From positions 62,001 through 126,000 of the forward strand of contig NW_021940921.1 in the NCBI RefSeq assembly GCF_004337985.1: a stretch of DNA of 64,000 nt. Direction: 5' to 3'. Shown piece after piece: positions 1-14,000 of this stretch. The first letter of the stretch is position 1. Each line of letters begins with the position of its first letter. Below the pieces are notes generated by a model that did no database searches, was not told where the DNA came from, and saw nothing but the letters and a program-made list of their open reading frames with translations. The stretch comes from Pyricularia pennisetigena. Taxonomy: Eukaryota > Ascomycota > Sordariomycetes > Magnaporthales > Pyriculariaceae. Made by a program: the position numbers and the translations under genes.

Positions 1-1777
1 GGATACGATAAATAACCTGGCCAATTTTTTAAAAACCAGGGATATTATTTATGCGGTAAACCGGGGTATAAACCTTTTAATTATGCAAAAGAAAGGAAAT
101 ATCGGTGGCGAAAATAAAAAAGGCGGATTGGGGAATACCGAACAGGAGATTAACGCGGAAATAAATAATCCCTTACCAACGGTGTAAACGACGGAAATAA
201 GAAATATAAGGAAAAGAATTCGAACGACGAATTTAATAACGAAAGCAAATATAAATAATTCGGACGGATATAGGTAAATCTATTTTATAGGTTATAAGAT
301 AGCGGTACTCCTAATAAGCGAAATATTGGATGAACAAAATTTAAATAACGTTTGGTATGGAATTATACCGGATATAGGCGTTATAGCGATATTAACGGAC
401 GGTATTAGCTGAACAAAAGTATTGCAACGCAGAAAACCGAAAATTCAAATCGATAAATCGAATCCAAATAAAGCTAAAGTGTGTTTTAAAGCAGGCGAAG
501 GGATTACCGCTATGGGAAAAATTATTTTAAATATATAAATTGGTATTATAACGTTCCATGTATTATTAATTTGAATACCATTTTTTATGCATTAGGGATA
601 TAAATAAATTCGGCGTATACCTAAATAATACCAGCAACGAGTTTATAAAAATCGATGGTACGAAAGTGCCAGTTTTACGCAAGCGGGGGTACTCACGGTT
701 TTTCCTACCGGGATTAGAATTAAATGGACCGGGAATATATCTTATAAAAACAAAAAGCACGCCAACAATGTTTTTAACCGAAAAGAACTAGAAACGGTTT
801 ATCGAAAATTCAGCCACCCTCTATTAAAGCGTTTATGGAAGACGTTACAAAAAAAAGGCCACGAGGTTAACGGAAATGAATTAACTAGTAAACCGCTTTT
901 ATTACCATTGCCAGATTTAAGGGAACGTATTATAACGCTTTAAATTTACTTTTGAAAACGATATAAATTTCAATTACGAGATTACGGTGGACGTAATGTA
1001 TTTGGAATCCAAACCAAATCTTTACGTTGTCGACGCGAGCACGGTATTTCAGGCCCCACGTTTTTTGAACAGTATAATAGCGAAAAGAATATAGGGAGTG
1101 TTAAAAAATATTGGATTAATATATATTTAGAATTACCCGATATTATTATATAAGATTTAGGTATAAACTTTGCCGCGGCCGGATTTCGAACAAAAACACG
1201 ATTTTCCGGTATAATATATAACCAAATACCAATCGAGACATAATAGCTACGACAAAAGGTCAAACGCTATTATAAACCGTTACGAAAAGCGTGCGAAATA
1301 ATAAAAGTTAAATATAAGGAAAAAAATACCGTAAAACGTATTGTAAATAGCGGTAAAAACCGTAAATCATATTATCAACCCGAACGGCCTAATACCTACC
1401 CTATTGGCATTTGGGGCAATGCCACGTGTTACTAACGATTTAACGTTTTGGAAAACCAAATATAACGCGCCGAAACTGTTAATAAAGCTATAAAGGAATT
1501 TAAAAGAATAATAGCGTAAAAGAACGCTAAAAAAGCAATAAAAACAAAAAATAACCCGAAAATCAAATTTAAAATGGCAATATTATTGGAAATGGGATTA
1601 AAGGTTTTAGTATATAAAAGAAAATAAACATGGACCGGACTTTTTAAAGTATTTAACGAATTAAATTCAATAATAATAGTTAATGTAATAAATGGCTTTT
1701 CCACGTTTTAAAACACGTATATAAAACTATATCACCGTTTTATAGAGCAAATAAAAACCGATAATAACGAAACCATA
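1..1777 (+). pseudogene. Ty1/copia polyprotein relic, gag end to integrase (5' part)
   Basis: This is the front part of a copia-type polyprotein, read on the plus strand through many RIP stops. A CCHC zinc knuckle lies at about 46-93 and reads C-G-K-P-G-Y, with the expected His and last Cys both turned to Tyr. A protease-like D-I-G follows near 371. An integrase core lies at about 955-1420, with D-V-M-Y-L near 988 and V-V-D-A-S-T near 1028. The frame ends at the gypsy insertion and resumes at 9085. The element starts outside the window, so its 5' LTR is not seen. The order gag, protease, integrase, then RT and RNase H is the copia order. The family call is from motif memory, with no search run. 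Confidence 0.8.
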
Positions 1778-2241
1778 TATTACGATCAAGGTATCGGGTA
1801 ACCTGTTCTTAAGATAAAATACAGTGGGTTAGAGCAACTGAGCGTCTTAACTGGGTAACGGGGGTTCTTAATAACCGGGCTAAAATGATAATCGATTACT
1901 AAATAAGTAGTAAATTAATTGCTGCTTAACAATCCTCAGCTAAATTCTATTAACATGGTAATAAATATATCTTATACGAATTATATTTCCAATATAATTT
2001 CTTCTAAAAGTCCCTAATTTTGGAAATCGTCGAAAATCTCCAAAAGTCAGGTTATAATTTTTTGAAATTATCCCCTATTCGTTTGAAATTAATCGTTTCG
2101 GCAATTACGTAATATTACGTAATTAAATCCTTATATAATCTTATTTCCTACCGGTGGGTGTCCTTTTTGGTCGAATATCGTTAAAAGGGGTGTAACCCCG
2201 TCTAGCCTCCCTAATACCGGCCCAATTATTTGGTCGTAATA
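1778..2241 (-). repeat. 3' LTR of gypsy family A copy 1
   Basis: A 464-bp direct repeat of 8623-9084. The left end reads TATTACGA, which is TGTTACGA with a TpG to TpA change. The right end reads TCGTAATA. Differences from the other LTR are mostly transitions, as expected from RIP. A third copy of this LTR lies at 41382-41826. Confidence 0.88.
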
Positions 2242-3539
2242 TTAGGTTTCCTTTCCTTTGGCCAAATCCTTTTAATCTTTAACTAATCTGTACTTCCCTA
2301 ATTTTTATTTTTGGTTTTAAAATTGTTTCTATTAACTTTCCGGCGCCATATTTAATCGCGTAACCAAATTAAAATCTGGTCGCTCGTCGAGAAAACGTCG
2401 TTCCGCCTTTTTTTTTTACTTTTATCGACGGTGGAAATCGCCGCTTATTCTGCTTATAAATCGAAGGCAATACCCAAACATTCGGTTTTTTATTAAAGTT
2501 CTTTTCGCTGTAGTAAATATTTGCGGACGAACCGCTCGACGTGCGACGTCCTTGGAATTCCGCCTGTTTAATTCCGCAAAATTGGCCAATAATATACTAA
2601 ATTGGAGGAGGAATTAAAAATTGCAGAAAAAATTCGCCGTCGGGCGGACGAAAAAGTTCGTTTGGCCGACGCGAAGGTCGAACGCCTTTATAAATAAAGA
2701 GAAATGTAGTTTAAAAAGATAATGCGAGCTGTATTTCGTGGTATTAACGATTTGGAGGAGTTAAAACGAGTGCAACGTAAAAAACCAAAATGAAAAAAGC
2801 GGCGGCGATTAGCCGAAATATTTCCCGAAATGTTTTTGGAATCGCTTTTTCCGGATTACAATTTTGCCTGGAATTCGTTTTTCCCAATAGGTCCTTTAAA
2901 TTCTTTTCTGTTAAATAAAGTAAATATTTTTGGGCAGTAGTCAATTGGTAAATTATTTTATTCGTATATTTTAACTTTTAATACACATTAATGGCTTTTT
3001 TGTAAACTCCTTTAGTGGTATAGTTTCAAATCCTGGTCGATTTTTGATTTTTGGGAATAATAAATGGTATTTGTTTTAAATTTTCCTTTTCTTTTGGCTA
3101 ATTTGCTCGTAAGTCCAATTCCTAATAATATTGGCGGAAAACTTCCTGGCAATTTTAAAGGTGGTTAAAAAATTCCCAAATACTTTCTTCGTATTTTTAA
3201 TTTTCCTATTTAATAAAGTATTTTGTTTTACCGTAATTGCGTTTGTGGTTTAATATTCGTTCGACGTCGTACGTTTTTTTTGCGTCGATCTCAATTGCTT
3301 TTTGGATATTGGTACCGTATAATGCTAATTCCAGTAATAATACGTGGAACGTTGGGTGGATTTTCATAATATTTAACAATGAAAATTTATAATTGGTTTT
3401 GCTAATTTCTTTAATAATTTTAAAAATCCAAGCTTTTTAAAATTAAATTTACTATTTGGTCGCTCTGTTCTCATGTTACGTCGAATAAATTAAACGTTAT
3501 TTCCGCTCTAAAAGCATAGTCTCTTTATCCGATATTAAT

Positions 3540-4450
3540 TATCGTATTTGGTTATTTTCTTTCGTACGAATTCTAATTTTTGTTCGAACTTTTGGTGGAA
3601 TTTTCGTAATTCGTTCGCTTATTTGTCGGTTCGTAGGGCCGTAATCGTGGTTTTTGGTTTTCCATATACGGTAGCATTAAATCCAAAATTAATATAAAAC
3701 GGGGTTATTTTAATATTTTTGTTTTTTAAACTGTTGTACGCGAATTGTGTTTTAGGTAATAATAGTACCCAATTATCCTACTTATAATTTACATAACAAT
3801 TTAAACATTATTTTAATCTTTGGTCCGCTCGTTTTACTTGTCCGTCCGTTTTGAGTGGAAAATTATAAATAATTTATAGTCGGTCCCTAGCTATTTTATT
3901 AAAAACTTCTTAAATTGTATTGTCAAAAAATTATTTTTATCCGTAACAATGTTTTTTGAAAATCCGCATTTGCTAATAATTATTCGTAGGAGTGTGTAAA
4001 AAAAATTTTCGGCGTTGCTACTTCTTTTATAAAACAGGAAATAGGCGTATTTGGTAGATTTGTTCATTATAGTTAATATATTATCGTATTTGGTTTTAGT
4101 AAAAACTCTTTTGGAAGGTGGTAATTTAACGATAAAATCCATTATAATGGGTTATTATACCTTATTAGGGGCTGGTAAAAGCTATAAAAACTCATAAAAT
4201 CTGTGTTTTACGGATTTGCGTTTTGCGCAAAACTCGCAATCCTTAATAGCTTTTCGTATTTCCTATCGTATTTTTTTGAAATAATAATATTGTTTTAACC
4301 GTTTCCATATTTTGGAAATTCTTTAGTATCCGTGGGTTTTATTTTCGTGGATGTTTCGTATTTCCTTTGGCTTAATTACCGTAATAATCGTTATAAGGTT
4401 TCGGTGTGCTGGTAAAAGGCTTCCGTTATAGTTTATTGTAAAAATCTTCC
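3540..4450 (-). pseudogene. Gypsy family A copy 1: integrase relic
   Basis: A minus-strand integrase domain that would join element cDNA to the chromosome. The open piece at 3891-4142 starts M-D-F-I-V-K-L-P and carries T-K-Y-A-Y-F and I-V-T-D-K-N, the two Asp regions of the D,D-35-E core. The Glu-side motif T-D-G-Q lies near 3840. The upstream zinc-binding part covers about 4200-4450. Stops and lost residues make it non-functional. A parallel copy lies at 43050-43900. Confidence 0.75.
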
Positions 4451-4559
4451 GTATTTTTTCAGGTATTATGTGTTTATAATTTGGCTTTCTGCTAAAGGCG
4501 TCGGCCCTACTTTCTTTTGTTCCTTCTCGATGAATAATCCTAAAATGGAATTCTAATAG

Positions 4560-5720
4560 GAATTTTGCCCATTTAATTTGTCGTTTGTTTAAGATTTTAT
4601 CAATGGTAAAATGGGTTAGGTTTTTATAATCCCGTTTTAATTAATATTTCCTATTTCATTCCGCATAATTGTGGTTTTTATTTTTCGAACATTCGGATAA
4701 TAATTATAAACTTTTTATCGTAAATTTGGTAGGTGAACTTTGGTCCATATAATTTTTGTAAAAAAAAGGCGCAAAAGTATGGGCGTCCTTTTTCGTTTCC
4801 TTGGTTAAATTATCCTCCGATTATATAATCGGATGCGTCGGTTTCGATTTCGAAAGTTTTTATTAGATTTAATATTTTTAGGACTGGTTTTTGTGTTATT
4901 GCATTCCGTAGCTATTCGCAAATTTGCTGTATTTATTCCGTACATTGGAGTTTTAAATCTTTTTTAATTATATTGGTCAACGGGGTGGTAATCGCGCCGT
5001 ACCTTTTAATAAATCTTTTGTAAAAGTTTACGAATCCAAAAAAATGCCCAAACGTTTTTCACGTTCTGTGGTGAGGGCAATTTTTTAACTGTTTGGATTT
5101 TTGATGCTTCCATCCTATTTTTTCCATGGGCGATAATACATTTTAGGAAATTAATTTGTTTAATGTACAAAAGGCCTTTTTTGGGTTTAATTAAAAGTTT
5201 AACGTTTTGTAGTTTGTATAAATTTGTGTTAACGTGTTTTTTATATTTTTCTAACGTTTTGGAAAAAATAAGGATATTATCCAGGTAAATAACGATTAAA
5301 ATATTTAAACATTCCTTAAAAACGTGGTTAATTATCGTTTGGGAAATTGCGGGGGCGTTCGTAAAACCGAAAAGCATTATAAGGTATTTGTAGTATCTTC
5401 GCTTAACACAGAATTTTGTTTTCCATTCCTCGCCTTGCTTTATACGGGATAAATTATATATTTGTTTAAAATTTAATATCGTAAACCATTATTTTTAATA
5501 AAATAGATTTCGACATTTTCCTATCAATGGGGGCGGGTAGCAATTTTTTATTATAAAATCGTTTAATTATTCGTAATCCACGCATAGTTGTAATTTTCCG
5601 ATCTTTTTTGGTACGAAAAGGATTAGTTATCCTGCTGGTAACATCGATGGTTTAATATATCTTTTTTTGAAACTTTTTGCGAAGTATTCGTTTAAAACCT
5701 TCATTTATGTTGGACCTAAA
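4560..5720 (-). pseudogene. Gypsy family A copy 1: reverse transcriptase and RNase H relic
   Basis: The minus strand shows gypsy RT. There is C-V-D-Y near 5578, F-G-F-T-N-A-P at the start of the open piece 5006-5377, and Y-L-D-N-I-L-I-F-S at about 5263-5290, where the catalytic Y-L-D-D is altered. RNase H follows at lower coordinates with F-E-I-E-T-D-A-S near 4830. Order and spacing fit Ty3/gypsy pol. RIP stops break the frame on either side of the open pieces. Confidence 0.8.
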
Positions 5721-6699
5721 CCCTATATTTTATGGAACTTCGGTCGGGTTCCTTTTTCTAATAGTATTTCGTGGTGAAACGGGCTACATTCGGATAATCT
5801 GGGTTCGAAATTTTCGTTAAATAGTCGTATATAAATTTGGTATTCTTTCGGGATTTTGCCGTTTTTGGTCTGTTTCTCGTGGTTCATATTGTGTAATTGG
5901 ATTGGTTCTAGCCTGTGGATACTCGCTTTTTTTCCGATATTGGTTCCGGGGTTGGTTATCCTTTTTATAAATACGTTATTTATTTTATTTAGTCCTTCCG
6001 TGCCCTAGATGTTTTATATAAACCCTGCTATACTGGAGGTCGTTCAATAATTATGTGTTTCTTCCATTAAATCTGGTTTATAATCCAATTTATCCGGGGG
6101 TTGCTTTTTTTAAACTAGGGAATTTTTGAAATTATATTTTTATTCCCTATTTCCATAATATTTACAATAATTTATTCCTTTCGCTTATAATTTTCTATCC
6201 AAAAAGGTACGGCTTTTGTTCCGATGGTATCGTTCCCGTATAAAATTGCTTTTCCTTTTACGGTTTGCAATCGGTATAGTTTTTTTTTATTGCTAAAATA
6301 TCCGTCGTTTTTTCACGATTTTTGGGGAAATGTAGTTATTTTATACTCCGTTATTAAAGAACGTTCGTGTAAATCTTCCATTAAATGATATATTTAGGAA
6401 TATATATTCGTGTACTGCTTTCGTGGTTTGCGTGGCGTTTAGGGCTTTTTATTCCGTTTTTATTGCTACCGTCTGGTACCCTATAGCGTTTGGCCATTTT
6501 AGTTTTTCAATTTGCTCCATTCGCGTCGTGGGTTTTTATTTTCTTTATTTCGGGGCGTATAACTGCTTTTAATTTTAGTTTTATCGAATCGGTATCCTTT
6601 TAGTATAGGTGTTTTTCGTAGGTTTATGGGTGTTTTTCTATTTTTCATATTAGGGTTCCATACAATTTTTGTTATTGGTGCGGGTCCTGGTTATGGTAA

Positions 6700-8600
6700 C
6701 TTTATTTTATATTATATTTGTATTTTGGTTAATATAAGTATTTTATATATATTTCGGGCATATTCGTACCATAGAAACTGTTTTGAATCATAACATATTA
6801 TAAGGTAATCGTTATAAAAGGTAAAAATTACCGCTGGCTCGGTATTAAGTCTTATTTTAATTTCCCAATTGAGTAATTCGGTGGTAGTATATACTTCGTG
6901 GATATTTGTTATTTTACGTCGTCGTAGGAAAAAATCGTGGATTATTTCCCTGCTAAAATATAATTTGTAATTATTTCGCAAATATTTTACCCAAAAAACC
7001 TTTATATATTTAGGATATTTGGTGTCCAAAATAAAGTGGTTTCCGAAAATTGGATTAATTGGTTTTATGGGGCTTTATATTTGTATTTGAAATGGTATTC
7101 CGGGGAATTGTATTAATTGGTCGTTTCGGTATAGATTAATGGGTTTTCTTTCGTATATATCGGGGTTATTTTCCTTTGCTGCACTGTATAAATTTGAAAA
7201 TATAGTTTCCTTTTCGTTAAATTCGTTTTTAAATTCGTTATTAGATTCGTTTATTAGGGTTTATTAAATTATTCGGATGCGGTGGGTTTGTCCATATAGT
7301 TTTAGTTTTGATTTTGTCAAGGTATTTAACTCCGTAAACTTGATTAATTTGGCGTTTTATTTGCGTAATTGTATTCGTGGTTTAATTTTTGTAAATACGC
7401 GATTCCCTATTATTAGGGTCCCGGTGCTTTTAAACTTTTGCGGGTATTATCCTGCGTCCATTTTTACGCTATTGTGGGTTATATGATTATCGTCGTAATA
7501 TATGGTCCAGTTTATTGGGCTATATTAATCCGGTTACACTTATTAATAGGTAATGGCGTTTAATTTTCGTGGTTTTTAGGAATCGGGGGTGTTATTTTGG
7601 TATCCGGTTACAAAATTGGGATATAAACCTGGAATATTCCTGGGATAAAATTTGGCGATATATCCCGGTTTGTGACACTTAAAACCTTAACACTTTTGGG
7701 ATTTTTGCGAGGTTTTTTATATTGCGTCGCGATAAAATGCATAAATCCGCTATATATTCCGGAGGAAATATTTTTTTAGCGAAACGGTTTAAGGTACTAA
7801 TATTTACGTCCTGTATTGGTTTGTCGTAAAACTGGGCCCCATACGTTACCTTTCTCGCGTCGTTCTAAGTTCCATTTACAAAATTGGTTATTAATTTTAA
7901 TTGCTAATTCCACGTACTCGGTTAAAATATCGGGTCGTTTTTTTTAACAAATTTGTTTTTAACCTTTTCTTTAAATCCCGTATAAAAACGTGCCAGTAGG
8001 GTTTCAGGGCCCCATTATAATTTGGCGGTAATTTATCGAAATTTACTAATGTATTTAAATGCCGATTTTATTCTGGTAAAGCGCACCAATTTATATTTAA
8101 CCGCACGTTCCTCGTCTGGGTTGCCGAATATTTTTTTAAAACATTTGTCGAAATTTTTATAATCGTTGAAAATGCGGTTAATTTTAGTTTTACGGTCTCT
8201 TCCCTTATTACAATCCTAATAATTTCGTAGGGTTAGTTTGAACCAGGCGAACGTATCGCCTTTTAATAGCGAAACTGCGTAAATAACCTTATTTAGGTTA
8301 TTATCGAAATTCTTTTGTTAAAATTAAAACAAGCCCGGGTTTTTGTAAAAACTCCCTGCGAAATACCTCGGGTATTATCGTAAGGTAATAGTAAGAAATA
8401 TTTAATATAATTACTATTAATTAGATTAATTTATTCCGTTATTCGTTTTTGGAATTATTCATTTTCCACTTGGAACGTCGCGACTATTTGGCGCAAGGCG
8501 TTAACGTTGGCCGGAACGTTAATAATAAAAGGGGTTTAAAGGGTGGTTTTCTTGGAAGATATTATTTCGGCGATATTATTCGGTATATTTTAAAGCAAAA
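6700..8600 (-). pseudogene. Gypsy family A copy 1: gag and probable protease relic
   Basis: The upstream end of the minus-strand coding region. A zinc knuckle lies at about 7641-7690, reading C-H-K-P-G-Y-I-A-K-F-Y, in which the His and final Cys of CCHC have become Tyr by RIP-type changes. Towards the RT, 7277-7486 probably holds the aspartic protease, but no clear D-S-G is left. The open piece 6712-7029 lies between protease and RT and has no motif I can name. Confidence 0.6.
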
Positions 8601-8622
8601 TATTCAATAGGAGCAATTGAAA

Positions 8623-9084
8623 TGTTACGATTACGGTATCGGGTAACCTGTTTATAGAATGAAATATAGTAGGCTAAAGTAATTAAACGTTTTAACTGGG
8701 TAACGGGGGTTTTAATAATTAGGCTGAAATTATAATCAATTTTTAAATAGGTAATAACTTAATGACTACTAAATAATCCTAAACTAAATCCTGTTTATAT
8801 GGTAATAAACGTCTTTTATATTAATTATATTTCCAATGTAATCCCTCCTGTAAGTCCCTAATTTCGGAAATCGTCGAAAGTCTCCAGAGATTAGGTTATG
8901 ATTTTTAAGATTATATCCTATTCGTTTAAGATTAATTGTTTCGGCAGTTACGTAACATTACGTAACTAAATCCTTATATAATTTCATTTCCTGCCAGTCG
9001 GTGTCCTCTTTGGTCGAGTGTTGTCACGAGGGGTGTAACCCCGCCTAGCCTCCCTGTTACCGGCCCAATTGTCTGGTCGTAACA
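8623..9084 (-). repeat. 5' LTR of gypsy family A copy 1
   Basis: This is the better preserved LTR of the pair, with clean ends TGTTACGA and TCGTAACA. On the minus strand a TATATAAG TATA-like stretch lies near 8972-8980, upstream of the internal region. The flank 9085-9089 is CCATA, matching the other side of the element. Confidence 0.88.
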
Positions 9085-11039
9085 CCATATCGAAAACACC
9101 GAAATTCCGATATCCAAAACCCGAACAGCCAAAACGTAGGGGAAGATTTAAAAAATCGGGGAATTGGAGGCCGAATGTTTGAAACGAACCCACTTAAACG
9201 ACGAACGCAAAACCCGAAATTATAGTATATATAACACCCCTGAATATAATATTAAAGGACGATAAAATATAAAAACGCTATTCGGATTGAAAAACCATAT
9301 AAAAACGAGATTTGAACGATTATAAAAAGAGATATATAAAACGGCAAATACCCAATTCTTAACAAAAAAGGAGTAACGAACCCACGAACTTACCATTAAA
9401 TATAAACGAAAAAAGCGAATGAAAGCTCCCGGGAAACCGTTCAAAAAACTTGTATAACAGGAGGTAAACACCCTACTAACTGCAAAGGGTGAATAACCGG
9501 TAAATAAAAGGTAATTTAATAATTAAAGGATTTTCGGATCGCGATTCGTAAACGAAATTAAAGGATTACTAAAACGATTAAAAAAAGATCACGTTTTATT
9601 ATACAGGGATACAGCGATGTCGAAAGAAAAACTGTTTACGCAATTAATTTATAATAATGTGGTATTACGAAAAAGTTATATTAATTTTTACACCGGTTGC
9701 AAAGGAATTCGGATGCGATTTAATACTTAGAGACATTAGCCAAACCTATACTTAGAATGTTACGAAGTTTCTAAAGGGAAGTTTTCGTGCAAATCCAAAG
9801 AAATAAAACATCGATATCCCGCTAATACGGTGTTTAAATTTATAAAACCCTTTTACGGATTCCCAAAAACAGGTTTATATTAATTCGTTATTTACCAGCG
9901 TTATTATAAAAAGCGTTTGAATTTTATTCCATTAAATTACCACCCGTATTTATTTTTTCCTAAACAAAACGACAATTCTGGTATTATAACAATGTAAATA
10001 AATAATACGTTAAATTTGGGAAATCAAAGGTTTATTTGGAAAATGTAGAAGGAGTTCGAGAAACGGGTTTTTAGGTTAAGCTATAAACGATTATATAACC
10101 AGGAATCGAACAAAATTTTGACGGTTATTTAATTAAGATAGTTAGCAGAAGTTTAATTATGCGTTACAAAGGACAATTGGACAAATCGTAACCTGTCACG
10201 ATAAACTAACCAAAGGCAAAACATAAATATATCGTTTAAGGAACCAAAAAGGCCTACGTAATATCGACTTATTAACCGGAGGCCGTATTCGATTATGCCG
10301 CGGCGGCGTAAACAGTAAAACCCGATAACGAAAATTATAATTTGATAAATAAACGAATCGAATGGGAACGCCAGAACTTATAAAAAGGAATTACCTATAT
10401 CCAAATCGATTTAAAAACAGCGAAATTATACGTGTTCGTCGACGGGTTTTTTAAGAATATTAAAAATTTTAATTCCTAAATGGGATACGTCATATTTTAC
10501 AGGAACGAGTGCTCCGTGGATTAGGAAACCGGCTTCTGGATAACCAGTAATATTATATATTGGTTATCGACCAAAAATTACAAAATTATAAAAAGCGTGT
10601 TAGCAAGCGAAATTTATGGTATGGTTAGTAGGTTTAATAATATGTTTGTATTAAAAATCATTATTGGAATTATTTTGAAAAAATTGGAGTAACTCCCATT
10701 ATTTATGGTAATATACACAAAAAGCCTATTTTTATACCAATATTTAATGCGATTGGGGATAGTAATGGAAAAACGATCTATAATTAATTTTTTTAATTTC
10801 AAAATAGTTATATAAAAATCGGGAAATTGAAAAATTTAGGTGGATTTTAGGGGAAATTAATGCGGTAAACTTTATAACGAAAAAAGCACGCAATGGGGTT
10901 TAAACTGGGTTTATTAATACCAATCCAACCGTAATACGCATTAAAAAAATGGTTAACAGATTAGAGAATTTACCGGCAAAAGTAAAAAGGTTAATAGATA
11001 AATTAAATTATTAGAAAGCCGCGAAACGATATAATATAT
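9085..11039 (+). pseudogene. Ty1/copia polyprotein relic, RT and RNase H (middle part)
   Basis: This is the continuation of the plus-strand copia frame after the gypsy insertion. RT motifs appear as L-R-D-I-S-Q-T-Y at about 9724-9750 and F-I-K-P-F-Y-G-F-P-K near 9840. RNase H appears as K-S-V-L-A-S-E-I-Y-G-M near 10593-10625 and R-W-I-L-G-E-I-N near 10839. The frame runs to the 9-bp duplication at 11031-11039, where the TIR composite begins, and resumes at 14570. Stops are nearly all TAA or TAG in CAA or CAG positions. Confidence 0.8.
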
Positions 11040-14000
11040 TAGTCTCAGGGCTCAACCCTAAAGCCCAGAGCTCCACAATTGATCCACTTCGCTCCACTTC
11101 GTGGCTCAATTGCGGTTTTGCAATGTATTTGTGGGTCCATCCAAAGAACGCCCTGGTTCAGGTTTGAGGATAATTTGTCGATTTTCGCCGTTTATAGCGG
11201 TATTTTTGGCCTTTTTTCGACCGACACTCCTTTATTATTCCACAACCACGGAAAATATTGAAAAAAAATATCGTTGAAAATAGCGTTTAATACCGCTATT
11301 AGCAGCGATTTGATTTATTTTTCTACCTATTATAATGGCCGGACTGGGTACAATTTGCCCTTAATCCGTTCATGGCGGTACTGTTTTTTCGATTTTTTTT
11401 CGATTTTTGATTTATTTTAATATTATTTTTAATATTTGACCAAATTTTGTAATTTTTGCACGTGGAGGGTCGTTCATATATATATATATATATATCGTTA
11501 AAAAAAGCTTGGCTGCATATACCGCATTATATAAGCAGCTAAATAAACAGATAGGCAAAGTATATATTTTTTTATATATAATTTACAATCGAAACTCGTT
11601 TATATTCTTACCAATTATAACGATAATGAAACCAAAACTTCAGAGGTCCGATTACGTATATAAGCAAACGTCCAGGCTCAGTCCAGCCCTTAATATCGGC
11701 TTTATAAGCTGTTAAAGAAAAAAGAATTTTAAATGTGTATTTTATAGATCTTTTTGCCTTATGTAATTAATTTTATATTATTTTTGTTTTGCAGCCAGAT
11801 TTTGTACTTTCTGCACGTGGGGGGTGGTATTTATATATTTAATATAATAATACATTCTGGTACGTATATCCGATTATATAAACCGTTAATTATGCGGATA
11901 GGTAAAGTACATCTAATTTTATATATATTTTACAACCAAAATGCTTTTACATTTTTACCAACTTTGTCATTAATAAAACCAAAATTTGGAAAAGCGGATT
12001 ACGTACATAAACAAACGTCAACGTAAAAATGATTCATAATACCGGCCCTTTTTTTATGTTTCATATAAATAAATCTAAGTTTATGTTGTTTTTGTATTTT
12101 TTGCTTTATTTGGTTGAATAAAATTTAAAAAAAGAAGGTTAAATCAGATTCCTTAATAAATTGGTAAAAAATCGCAAATCTTTCCTTGATTTTACCGATA
12201 TGTGCGTAAATTATTTAAGTTTTTAACAAATTGTTAGTTAAAATAAAAATATTAATTAAACCTTTGTTTTAATCGACATTTGCGTGCACGTTGCAGTATT
12301 AGGTCTGCTAGGCCCTAAATACTGTAATTTGAAGTAGGATTAATATTATATACTCTTATTCAAAATAAAAATTAAATACAATGAAAAACTACAAATTTTA
12401 CTCAATATTTTAATATCTTTCCAAATACAGTGGTTATAAAGACGCGGCCGCCATTTAAATAATCAACCAACTCCACGCAATTTAGCGCAAACTACTATAT
12501 ATTTTTATAATTTTTATTTATGTTTTTATTCGAATATTTAATTGCATGCTATGGGTACACTATTTTTTTGCCATTATAATGCCAATATTTTGTATATACC
12601 CGCTATAAACGGCAAAATACCACATATTATCCTTAGATTAATAAAATAATTATTAGTGATATCGCAACATTAGGTATATTATTGATAATACCGTTATAAA
12701 CTAGTCTCAGAGCTCATCCCTGAAGCCCAAAACTCCACAATTAATCCACTCCGTTCGCTTCGCTTCACTTCGTGGCTCAATTGTGGCTTTACAATGTACC
12801 TGTGGGTCCATCCAAAAAACGCTTTAGTTCAGGTTTAAGGACAATTTGTCGATTTTCGCCGTTTATGGCGGTATTTTGGGCCTTTTTTTAACCGAAACTC
12901 CTTTGTTATTCCACAACCACGTACAATATTGAAAAAATAAAATATCGTTGAAAATCGCGTTAAATACCGCTATTAGCAGCCATTAAATTTATTTTTTTAT
13001 TTGTTATAATGGCCGAATTGGATACCACCTGCCCTTAATCCGTTCATGGCGGTACTGTTTTTTCGATTTTTTTTTTCGATTTTCGATTTCTTTTAATATT
13101 ATTTTTAATTTTTGACCAAATTTTATAATTTTTGCACGTGGAGGGTCGTATATATTTATATATTATTGTATCAAGGTTTGGTGCATATATGATATTATAT
13201 AAGCAGTTAAATAAGCGGATTGGCAAAATATATACTTTTTTATATATAATTCACAATCGAAGCTCGTTTATATTTTTACCAATTTTAACGATAATAAAAC
13301 CAAAACTTTAGAAATTTGACTACGTATATAAACAACCGTCCAAATCCAGTCCTACCTATTATATCGGTTTTGAAAACTGTTTAATAAAAGAAAATGCTAA
13401 ATGTGAATTTTATAAATCTTTTTGCTTTATTTAATTAATTCTATATTATTTTTGTTTTGCAGCCAAATCTTGGGGTTTTTGCACGTGGGGGGTGGCATTT
13501 GTATATTTAATATAACATTACATTTTGGTTCGTATATTCAATTATTTTAGCCGTTAAATATGCGGATAGGTAAATTGTATCCAATTTTATATATATTTTG
13601 CAATCGAAATGTTTTCATATTTTTACCAATTTTAACATTAATAAAACCAAAGTTTGTAAAAGTGGACTATGTATATAATTAAGCGTCAGCGTGAGACCCG
13701 ATCCACAATACCGGCCCTTTTTATTTTTTTATAATAAAAAATGCCAAATTTGTGTCATTTTTATATTTTTTGCTTTATTTAATTGAATAAAATTTATAAA
13801 AAAAAAACTTATGTAGAATTTATTAACAAACTGAAAAAGGAGTGCGCCAATCAAAAATATTTTCATTCTACCAATATTTGCGTAAATTATTTAATTTCAT
13901 AACAAATTGTTAATTTATATAAATATATTAATAAAACTTTTGTTTTAATCGATAGTTGCATGCATTTTGCAGTGTTAGGTCTACTAAGCTTTAAAAACTG

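Larger units (their letters stand above)
1778..9084 (-). mobile_element. Complete Ty3/gypsy LTR retrotransposon, family A copy 1
   Basis: A full-length element of 7.3 kb in minus orientation. LTRs lie at 1778-2241 (3') and 8623-9084 (5'), with ends TGTTACGA and TCGTAACA (RIP-altered in the left copy). A 5-bp target duplication CCATA is intact at 1773-1777 and 9085-9089. A purine tract (RC of 2245-2260) sits just before the 3' LTR. Between the LTRs the minus strand holds gag, RT, RNase H and integrase relics in gypsy order. It sits inside the copia integrase-to-RT interval, so it is younger than that copy. All frames are broken by RIP stops. Confidence 0.92.
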